From BP-133 sp040756995 (GTDB taxonomy: Bacteria; Actinomycetota; Acidimicrobiia; IMCC26256; BP-133): a stretch of DNA of 64,000 bases. The position numbers and the translations under genes were made by a program. The stretch is from positions 124,001 through 188,000 of the forward strand of contig JBFLYK010000004.1 in NCBI GenBank assembly GCA_040756995.1, given 5' to 3'. Positions 25,246-31,735 of the stretch are shown here, one piece after another. Below the pieces are notes generated by a model that was not told the DNA's origin, searched no databases, and saw only the letters and a list, made by a program, of their open reading frames with translations. How positions within the stretch are numbered: the first letter of the stretch is position 1; every line of letters starts with the position of its first letter.

Positions 25246-25434
25246 TCAGCTCTTGTTGGTGTCGGGCTTGGGCTCTTCCTCGGTGGCGGGGCCGGCGCCC
25301 TCAGACAGACCCTTCTTGAATTCCTTCGACGACTCGCCCAGCGAACGGGCGAGCTTCGGGAGCTTCGCGCCACCGAAGATCAGCATGATGATCAGCAGGA
25401 TGATGAGGAGTTCCGGTGCCCCGAGTCCAGCCAC
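25246..25434 (-). CDS. tatA: Twin-arginine translocase subunit TatA
   Basis: The GTG at 25434 follows an AAAGGA site. The 62-residue protein has an N-terminal membrane helix (ELLIILLIIMLIFGG), the TatA hinge FGGAKLPKLARSLGESSKEFKKG and a charged tail. The KLP..ARSLG pattern identifies TatA rather than TatB. It multimerises to form the pore for folded proteins. It lies 86 bp before the sigma factor on the same strand. Confidence 0.93.
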   Translation of the reverse strand: MAGLGAPELLIILLIIMLIFGGAKLPKLARSLGESSKEFKKGLSEGAGPATEEEPKPDTNKS

Positions 25435-25569
25435 GGGATGTCCTTTCGATCAAAAACGCTTGGTCACACCAGGACTGGATACCCCCCTGATGCCGTTCAC
25501 TCAGGTTACCGCTCCCCCGGTTGAATCGGCAGCGCGTGGCACATTCCGCACAAATGGCGGCTGATCAGG

Positions 25570-26565
25570 TCAGATGGCGGCCCGCAAGGCGCTGGCCAGG
25601 AGTTCCAGGTCGTCGAGCCCGCTGACGGAGAAGGGAAGCGGCCCGGCCGACACCATCAGCTCGGCCACGCCGAGCGCCGCCCAGCCGGCGACCTGCTCGG
25701 CGAGCTGGTCCGGGGTGCCGACCAGGCGACCGACCCGCCACCGCTCGAGCGGGACGTCGTCGAGCATTCCGCCGGGGGCCTGGGCCTGCAGGCGCTGGTA
25801 GCGGGTGGCGAGGTCCCGCTCGTTCTCGCCGGCCAGGGCGTAGAGGCCGAGGGTGCGGCGTACGGAGGCGGGATCGCGGCCGACGTCCTCACAGGCCCGG
25901 CTGAGGACTTCGAGGCGGTCCCGGTAGTCGTCGGGTGTCCACACCCAGCAGGTGTTCCAGCCGTCGGCCATCTCGGCGGCCAGCCGGAGGAGCCGATCGC
26001 CCTTGCCGCCCACGAAGATCGGAGGCCGGGGTTCCTGCAGCGCCGGGGGGAGGTTGGTGGCGTCCCGAACCCGGTGGGCCTTGCCGTCCAGCGTCGCCGG
26101 CCCGCCGGGAAGCAGGGCGTCGAGCACGGCCAGCGCCTCGCGGAGCCGGGCGAGCCGCTCGCCGGGTGAGGGCAGGGTGAGGCCGACGGCCTCGTAGTCG
26201 GGGGCGTACCAGCCGGCGCCGATGCCGATCTCGAGCCGGCCCCCGCACAGCCGGTCCAGCGTGGCCAGGGCCTTGGCCAGGACACTGGCCGGCCGGAGCG
26301 CCTCGCACAGCACCAGCGTCCCCAGCCGGGGCCGGGTGGTGACGCCGGCCACGGCGGCCAGCGTGGTGAGCGGCTCATAGGCGAACTGCTCCCCCGGGGG
26401 CCCGCCGTACTTCTCGATCGACAGGCTGACGTGGTCCGAAACCCACAGCGAGTCGAACCCGAGGGATTCGCCGGCCCGGGCGTGCTCGGCGATGGTCTCG
26501 AACCGCAACGGCGATTCGCCGGGGACGGAGAAGTCGTAATGGGGCAGCGCCAGTCCGAATTGCAT
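25570..26565 (-). CDS. LLM-class (F420-dependent type) oxidoreductase
   Basis: The ATG at 26565 gives the family start MQFGLALPHYDF and a 331-residue protein. The luciferase-like TIM barrel is clear: SLGFDSLWVSDHV near residue 40, TTLAAVAGVTTRPRLGTLV near 70, LEIGIGAGWYAPDYEAVG near 115, and PPIFVGGKGDRLLRLAAEMADGWNTC near 185. In actinomycetes this family mainly uses coenzyme F420, but FMN cannot be excluded. The substrate is unknown. It is divergent from glutamate formimidoyltransferase across a palindrome-rich gap. Confidence 0.88.
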   Translation of the reverse strand: MQFGLALPHYDFSVPGESPLRFETIAEHARAGESLGFDSLWVSDHVSLSIEKYGGPPGEQFAYEPLTTLAAVAGVTTRPRLGTLVLCEALRPASVLAKALATLDRLCGGRLEIGIGAGWYAPDYEAVGLTLPSPGERLARLREALAVLDALLPGGPATLDGKAHRVRDATNLPPALQEPRPPIFVGGKGDRLLRLAAEMADGWNTCWVWTPDDYRDRLEVLSRACEDVGRDPASVRRTLGLYALAGENERDLATRYQRLQAQAPGGMLDDVPLERWRVGRLVGTPDQLAEQVAGWAALGVAELMVSAGPLPFSVSGLDDLELLASALRAAI

Positions 26566-26636
26566 CCGGTCGATGCTAGGACCGCCGCCGGACCTGGCCC
26601 TTCTCGACCTTCTCCACCTTCTTCTCCACCTTGCCT

Positions 26637-26692
26637 GAGCGCGACCGCTCGCGCTCAAGGCCCCTATAGGGCCCTGATCGCGACCGGTCGCG
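26637..26692. repeat. Three consecutive palindromes between divergent genes
   Basis: GAGCGCGA/TCGCGCTC forms an 8-bp stem with a 4-base loop (26637-26656). CCCTATAGGG (26662-26671) is a perfect palindrome, and CGCGACCGGTCGCG (26679-26692) is a perfect 14-bp palindrome. They share a GCGACCG core and lie 40-70 bp upstream of the formimidoyltransferase GTG and 70-130 bp upstream of the LLM gene. They could be operator sites or transcript hairpins. Confidence 0.6.
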
Positions 26693-26732
26693 CTGGGGTC
26701 TGGGGGCTGGGGCCCGGATTAGGTTCGTCGGG

Positions 26733-27725
26733 GTGCTCGAGTGCGTGGTGAACGTCTCTGAGGGGCGGCGGGCGGAGGTCGTCGCCGCGATGACCGAGGC
26801 GTGCAGGTCGGCGCTGCTTGACGTGCACACCGATCCCGATCACAACCGGTCCGTTCTGACGCTGGCGGGCTCGGCGGAGAGAGTGGCGGAGGCGGCGTTC
26901 TCGCTGGCCGGGGCGGCAATCGAGCGGATCGACCTGTCAGCCCACACCGGCGTGCATCCCCGGCTGGGGGCGGTCGACGTGGTGCCGTTCGTCCCGCTCG
27001 ATTTGGGCCGGGCCGGTGGCACGCCCTCACACCCCGGCGGCCAGGCCGGCGCCGGAATCAAGGTGGACCCGAGGGAGGACGCCGATGCCCGAGTCGAGCG
27101 GATGCCGCTGGCCGGCGAGGCGACCGGGTCGGAGCTCCGGTTGGCGGGGGACGTCGCCCGAACCTGGGGAAGGCGGGTCGCGGATGAGCTCGGCGTCCCG
27201 GTCTTCTTTTACGGCGCCGCCGATCCGGCGGGGCGCACACTGCCGGAGGTGAGGCGAACGGCCTTTCGGGAGCGGGAGCCGGACGTCGGACCGAACGAGC
27301 CGCATCCCACAGCCGGGGCCGTCGCCGTGGGGGCCCGGCCGGTGCTCGTGGCGATCAACTGCGAGCTGGCGGTCGGGACCGGGGGGTTGGACGGGGACCT
27401 GGCGGTGGCCAGGGCGGTCGCCCGGGCGGTGCGGGAGCGGGACGGGGGGCTGCGTGGTGTGCGGGCCCTGGGGTTCGCTCTGGCCTCGAAGGGCCGGGCT
27501 CAGGTGTCGATGAACCTCACCGACCTCGCGGCCACCGCCGTGGAAGCGGCCTGCGAGGCGGTGCGCCGGGCGGCGGTCGAGCGAGGGGGTGACGTCACCG
27601 CGGTGGAGCTGGTGGGCCTCCTCCCCGCCGCCGAGCTGGATCGGTGCAGCGGGGAGTTCCTGGCCTGGAGCGGGCTCTCGCCGGAAGTGACGATCGAGGC
27701 CCGCCTGGCGGCAACCCAGGCCTGA
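26733..27725 (+). CDS. Glutamate formimidoyltransferase
   Basis: The GTG at 26733 gives 330 residues starting LECVVNVSEGRR, the standard start of the formiminotransferase N-domain. HTDPDHNRSVLTLAG (near residue 32) and the active-site region DLSAHTGVHPRLGAVDVVPFVPL (near residue 70) are present, and the C-terminal subdomain shows RALGFALASKGRAQVSMNLTD. The enzyme moves the formimino group of N-formimino-glutamate (from histidine breakdown) to tetrahydrofolate. No cyclodeaminase domain or hut gene is in the window, and no ribosome site is obvious. Confidence 0.88.
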   Translation: MLECVVNVSEGRRAEVVAAMTEACRSALLDVHTDPDHNRSVLTLAGSAERVAEAAFSLAGAAIERIDLSAHTGVHPRLGAVDVVPFVPLDLGRAGGTPSHPGGQAGAGIKVDPREDADARVERMPLAGEATGSELRLAGDVARTWGRRVADELGVPVFFYGAADPAGRTLPEVRRTAFREREPDVGPNEPHPTAGAVAVGARPVLVAINCELAVGTGGLDGDLAVARAVARAVRERDGGLRGVRALGFALASKGRAQVSMNLTDLAATAVEAACEAVRRAAVERGGDVTAVELVGLLPAAELDRCSGEFLAWSGLSPEVTIEARLAATQA

Positions 27726-28010
27726 TCAGGCCGAGGCGTTGATCGCGCCGATCTCGCCGAGGGCACGGCGGCGGCGCAGGCGGCGGCGTTCCCGTTCGGA
27801 GAGACCGCCCCAGATGCCGAACTTCTCATGATTGCGGAGTGCGTACTCCAGACACTCGAGGCGGACAGCGCAACCGGCACAGACGGACTTGGCCTCCCGG
27901 GTGGAGGCCCCGCGCTCGGGGAAGAACAGCTCGGGGTCGACTCCCAGGCAGTTGGCCCTCTCCTGCCAGCGGCGCTCCTCCTCGGGGACTCGCCGGAACA
28001 GCTCGTGCAT
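27726..28010 (-). CDS. WhiB-family transcription regulator (WhiB2-like)
   Basis: The 94-residue protein has Cys21, Cys44, Cys47 and Cys53 in the canonical WhiB spacing, DPELFFPERGASTREAKSVCAGC, the turn GIWGG and the basic tail RRRLRRRRALGEIGAINA. The sequence is close to WhiB2/WhmD of mycobacteria and WhiB of Streptomyces, which control septation and sporulation genes. It is convergent with the formimidoyltransferase gene and its stop follows directly. The AT-richer region 28011-28163 is probably its promoter. Confidence 0.92.
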   Translation of the reverse strand: MHELFRRVPEEERRWQERANCLGVDPELFFPERGASTREAKSVCAGCAVRLECLEYALRNHEKFGIWGGLSERERRRLRRRRALGEIGAINASA

Positions 28011-28163
28011 CGAGGCCTCCAGGGGGAAACAATGCTGTTGTAATTACAGCCCTGTCACTATGCCTCCGCCCGGAGATACAGCGCAAGAAGGATCGGGGAA
28101 GAACTCGCGTCATCCACGAAACTTCTTCTGTGACCGCACCGCCCTCGTGACTGTTACACACCC

Positions 28164-28709
28164 GTGAGGACGATGAGGTCGCAGAGGTTGGACATTACGG
28201 GCAAAGCTGCCGGAATGCACGTCGAAGCGGTCCAGGGAGACATCACCGCCGAGTCCGTCGACGCCATCGTGAACGCCGCCAACGAGCAGCTGGCCCCCGG
28301 CGGCGGCGTCTGCGGGGCGATCCACGGCGCCGGCGGCCCGTCCATCGCCGAGGAGTGCCGCCGCATCGGACACTGCCCCACCGGCAGCGCGGTGACCACC
28401 GGCGCCGGGAAGCTGCCGGCCCGGTTCGTGATCCACGCGGTCGGTCCGGTGTGGCACGGCGGAAATCGCGGCGAGCCCGAACTGTTGGCGTCGGCTTACC
28501 GTGCGGCGCTCGACGAGGCGGCGCGGGTCGGAGCCCGCCGCGTCGCCTTCCCGGCGATCTCGACGGGGATCTACGGCTATCCGCTCCCGGAGGCGACAGC
28601 GGTGGCGGTCGATGCCGTCAGAAACTGGAAGGGCGAGGGCGTCGAACTCGTCCGCTTCGTCTGTTTCGATCGACGCACGCTCGAGGCGTACGAGGCGGAG
28701 CTGGGTTGA
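28164..28709 (+). CDS. Macrodomain protein (ADP-ribose binding/hydrolase type)
   Basis: The 181-residue reading frame holds one macrodomain: VQGDITAESVDAIVNAANEQLAPGGGVCGAIHGAGG near residues 22-57 and FPAISTGIYGYPLPEA near residue 128. These are the ADP-ribose-binding loops of MacroD/YmdB-type proteins, which remove ADP-ribose from proteins or O-acetyl-ADP-ribose. The start is uncertain: GTG 28164, ATG 28173 and ATG 28215 are in frame and none has a strong ribosome site. The last gives the usual compact start MHVEAVQGD. Confidence 0.88.
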   Translation: MRTMRSQRLDITGKAAGMHVEAVQGDITAESVDAIVNAANEQLAPGGGVCGAIHGAGGPSIAEECRRIGHCPTGSAVTTGAGKLPARFVIHAVGPVWHGGNRGEPELLASAYRAALDEAARVGARRVAFPAISTGIYGYPLPEATAVAVDAVRNWKGEGVELVRFVCFDRRTLEAYEAELG

Positions 28710-28727
28710 CGTGATCTGATTCGCGTC

Positions 28728-29075
28728 GTGCAGCCGACACCCCGCTTCCTTCAGGCCATCCGCCCGTTCGAGGGGCGCGGGCTCGACGAGTACCTGGCGC
28801 TCGACCCCCCGTTGACCTACCGGGTGCCGGACGGGCGGCAGGCGCAGTGCGTCTACTTCCGGGGTGGGAACAGCGCCGCGGAACTGATCTGTGTCGTGCT
28901 CACCCGGGAGGGCGACCCGATGCGGCTCTTCCCCATCGGGGCCCGCAGCGCGATCCACGTCCCGCTGCGGATCACCGAGAACCTGCTCACCGACACGGAG
29001 CTCGAACTGCACATCGCCGCTCCTCCCGGCGTGCGGGGAACGGCGGTTCTCGATCTGGGCATCCTCGAGCTCTGA
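28728..29075 (+). CDS. Small conserved-looking protein of unknown function
   Basis: I do not recognise a named domain in this 115-residue protein (GTG start at 28728). It is rich in predicted beta strands: LTYRVPDGRQAQCVYFRGGNS, ELICVVLTREGDPMRLFPIG, AIHVPLRITENLLTDTELELHIA and GTAVLDLGILEL. It has no signal or membrane segment. It lies directly before the NnaR-type regulator and the nitrate reductase genes on the same strand, so a link to that unit is possible by context only. Confidence 0.65.
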   Translation: MQPTPRFLQAIRPFEGRGLDEYLALDPPLTYRVPDGRQAQCVYFRGGNSAAELICVVLTREGDPMRLFPIGARSAIHVPLRITENLLTDTELELHIAAPPGVRGTAVLDLGILEL

Positions 29076-29163
29076 AGCATCGGCGGCGGCGGCGAGAATT
29101 TGTTTTTGCGTCCGTAACCGAAGCTGAAACATCTCGGCAACCTGATGCGCCGAGCATTCTCAG

Positions 29164-30249
29164 ATGGACCCCCTGGCCGGCTGGACCGTGGCGGTGACCG
29201 CCGAGCGGCGCGCCAAGGAGCAGGTCGAGCTGCTCCAGCGCCGCAATGCGACCGTGCTGCTCGTCCCGACCGTGCAGGCGGAGCGGGTCGACGACGCCAC
29301 CGTGCGGGCGGCCACCGCCGCCGTCGTCGAGCGGCCGCCCGATCTCTGGGTCGCCTCCTCGGCCGCCGCCGTGCAGGGATGGGTCGCCACCGCCTGGTCG
29401 TGGGGTCTGGGCCCGGCGCTGGCCGGCACGCTGCGGGGGGCGACGATCGTGGCCCGCGGGGCGTCGACGGCCGGGGCCCTGGTCGGCGAAGGATTCGACG
29501 TCGACTGGCGGGCCGGGGCCGACACGCTGTCGGAGCTGGTCGAGAACCTGGCCGAGCGGGGCGTCGCCGGCCGGCGGGTGGCGGTGCTCCTCCACGGCAG
29601 CGACATGACGTGGTTCGCCGAGGCGCTGGAGCAACTCGGGGCCGAGGTCACCGAGATTCCGGTCTACCGGCTCAACGCCCCGGAACTCGATGCCGGGCTG
29701 ACCCGCCTGCGCGACGCCGCGACCCTTCGGGAACTCGACGCCATCACGTTCACGTCTCAGGCCGCGGCCCGGAACCTGGCCGCCGTCGGCGGCCCCGATC
29801 TCCTCGAGCGGCTGGCGGCCGCCAACGTCGTCTGCGCCTGCGTCGGGCCGGTGACGGCCCGGGCGGCCCGGTCCGCCGGCCTGCCCGGCGTCGTGACGGC
29901 CGAACCGGCCCGGCTCGGCTCGATGATCGGCCTGCTGGCCGAGCACCTGGGCCGCCGGGGCCGGGAATTCGAGGCGGCGGGCCTGGCCCTGCGGGTTCAG
30001 GGCGCCCGGGTGGCGATCGACGGCGAGGAGGTCCGGCTCACTCCGCGGGAGCGGACGCTGCTCGAGGCGATGGTGGCGGCCGGCGGCGCGGTGCTGTCGA
30101 AGCGGACGTTGTCCCAGCTGGCCTGGAACGGCGCCGTGAGCGAGCACACCGTCGAGGTGACCGTGAACCGCCTCCGGGCCAAGCTCGGCCCGGCCGCGGT
30201 GGCGCTGGAAACGTCCAACCGCCGCGGTTACCGCCTGGCCGTGGCCTGA
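29164..30249 (+). CDS. Uroporphyrinogen-III synthase domain / winged-helix fusion regulator (NnaR type)
   Basis: The 361-residue protein has a HemD-like domain in residues 1-255 (VPTVQAERVDD, RGASTAGALVGEGFDVDW, FTSQAAARNLAAV, ACVGPVTARAARSAGL). An OmpR-type winged helix follows from about residue 270 (RLTPRERTLLEAMVAAGGAVLSKRTLSQLAW, then VEVTVNRLRAKLG and RRGYRLAV). This fusion is known in actinomycetes as NnaR, a regulator of nitrate/nitrite assimilation genes. Its place directly upstream of a nitrate reductase fits. Whether the synthase domain is still catalytic cannot be told. Confidence 0.87.
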   Translation: MDPLAGWTVAVTAERRAKEQVELLQRRNATVLLVPTVQAERVDDATVRAATAAVVERPPDLWVASSAAAVQGWVATAWSWGLGPALAGTLRGATIVARGASTAGALVGEGFDVDWRAGADTLSELVENLAERGVAGRRVAVLLHGSDMTWFAEALEQLGAEVTEIPVYRLNAPELDAGLTRLRDAATLRELDAITFTSQAAARNLAAVGGPDLLERLAAANVVCACVGPVTARAARSAGLPGVVTAEPARLGSMIGLLAEHLGRRGREFEAAGLALRVQGARVAIDGEEVRLTPRERTLLEAMVAAGGAVLSKRTLSQLAWNGAVSEHTVEVTVNRLRAKLGPAAVALETSNRRGYRLAVA

Positions 30250-30364
30250 CCGAGGAGCTGTTTCGGCCGTCTCTCAATGTCGGCTGGGCGGTTGTGCGGA
30301 AAGTGTTCTGTGGTCGTTACGGAGGGGCAACGACCGGGCAACTGGCGCCCGGAAGGCTCGGGGC

Positions 30365-31735
30365 ATGGCGCTTCCCGTCCTCGATCCCGGCATCACGCCA
30401 GAGGGGCCGGCGCTCCTGCCGCTCGAAGCCGGCGAGCAGTACCGCTTCGCCTTCGCCATGGAGGCCTGCGTCGGCTGCCACTCCTGCGAAGCGGCCTGCG
30501 CCGAGCAGAACGGACTGCCGCCGGGGACGGCATGGCGGCGGGTCGGCGAGATCGAAGGCGGCGAGTTCCCCCACACCCGCCGGCTGCACCTGTCGATGTC
30601 GTGCAACCACTGCCTGGAACCGGCCTGCCTGATCGGGTGCCCGACCGACGCCTACGTGAAGCTCGACAGCGGCGTCGTGGCCCACCGGGCCGACGAGTGC
30701 ATCGGCTGCCAGTACTGCACGTGGAACTGCCCCTACTCGGTGCCCGTCTTCCAGCCCGACCGCCGCATCGTCACGAAGTGCGACATGTGCCTGCCCCGCC
30801 TCGACGCCGGGCTCGAGCCGGCCTGCGTCGGCGCCTGCCCGACGAAGGCCATCTCCGTGGAGAAGGTCGACGTCGCCGCCTGGCGGAAGGACCACACGAC
30901 GGGCGACGCGCCCCTGCTGCCGTCGTCGGATCTCACGCTGTCGACGACCCGCTACGAAGTCCCGGCCGGCGTTCCGCTGGAGACCTTCGGCGGCAGCGAC
31001 TGGGCGCTGCGGCCCGAGCACCCGCACTGGCCGCTGGTCTGGCTGACGCTGCTCACCCAGGCGGCCGTGGGCGCCAGCCTCACCGCCGCTGACGGCGCCG
31101 GCCGGCTGACCGCCGCGGTGCTGGCCGCCGTGGCGCTGGCCGTGTCGCTCCTCCACCTCGGCCGGCCGCTCCACGCCTGGAAGGCACTGCGGAACCTGCG
31201 CCGTTCCTGGCTCTCCCGGGAAGTGGCCCTCTTCGGCGCCTATGGGGGGCTGGCCGGGCTGGCCGTCGGAGTGCCGGAGGCCGCGCCGCTGGCCGCGCTG
31301 GTCGGCGCCGCCGGTGTGTACGCCAGCGGCCGGCTCTACATGGTCCCGGGACGACCGGCCTGGTGCTCGCCACTCACGCTGGTCTGCTTCGGCACCACGA
31401 CCCTGGCACTCGGCGGGCTGGTGACCGGTCACCGCCCGGTGGCCGTGACCGGAGTTATCGGCGGCCTGCTGACGACCGCCGCGAACCTCGCCCGCCTCGC
31501 CCGGGGAACCCGGATCGAGTGGTGGGGCACGGTCCGCCTCGCCCTGCGCCGGTTCCGGAACCTGTCGGTGCTGGCCGGGGTGCTGTCCGTGGCCGGGATC
31601 GTCGCCGCCGTGTCGGGACCCCTGCTGGTCGCGCTGGCGTTCGTGGCCGGGGCGGAGCTGATCGGTCGCTACCTGTTCTACGTGACCGTGGTGCCGCTGG
31701 ACATGCCCGGCTCGTTCTACCGGAGCATGGCGTGA
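30365..31735 (+). CDS. DmsB-DmsC fusion: four-cluster iron-sulfur protein with quinol-oxidising membrane anchor
   Basis: The 456-residue protein has an N-terminal electron-transfer domain with four Cys groups for four [4Fe-4S] clusters (CVGCHSCEAAC at 35-45, SCNHCLEPACLIGC, CIGCQYCTWNC, CDMC..ACVGACP). From about residue 230 it has a hydrophobic DmsC-like domain with about eight helices. DmsB and DmsC are normally separate. There is no twin-arginine signal, so the clusters face the cytoplasm. It should pass electrons from quinol to the molybdoenzyme encoded next, whose GTG overlaps this TGA (GTGA). Confidence 0.88.
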   Translation: MALPVLDPGITPEGPALLPLEAGEQYRFAFAMEACVGCHSCEAACAEQNGLPPGTAWRRVGEIEGGEFPHTRRLHLSMSCNHCLEPACLIGCPTDAYVKLDSGVVAHRADECIGCQYCTWNCPYSVPVFQPDRRIVTKCDMCLPRLDAGLEPACVGACPTKAISVEKVDVAAWRKDHTTGDAPLLPSSDLTLSTTRYEVPAGVPLETFGGSDWALRPEHPHWPLVWLTLLTQAAVGASLTAADGAGRLTAAVLAAVALAVSLLHLGRPLHAWKALRNLRRSWLSREVALFGAYGGLAGLAVGVPEAAPLAALVGAAGVYASGRLYMVPGRPAWCSPLTLVCFGTTTLALGGLVTGHRPVAVTGVIGGLLTTAANLARLARGTRIEWWGTVRLALRRFRNLSVLAGVLSVAGIVAAVSGPLLVALAFVAGAELIGRYLFYVTVVPLDMPGSFYRSMA

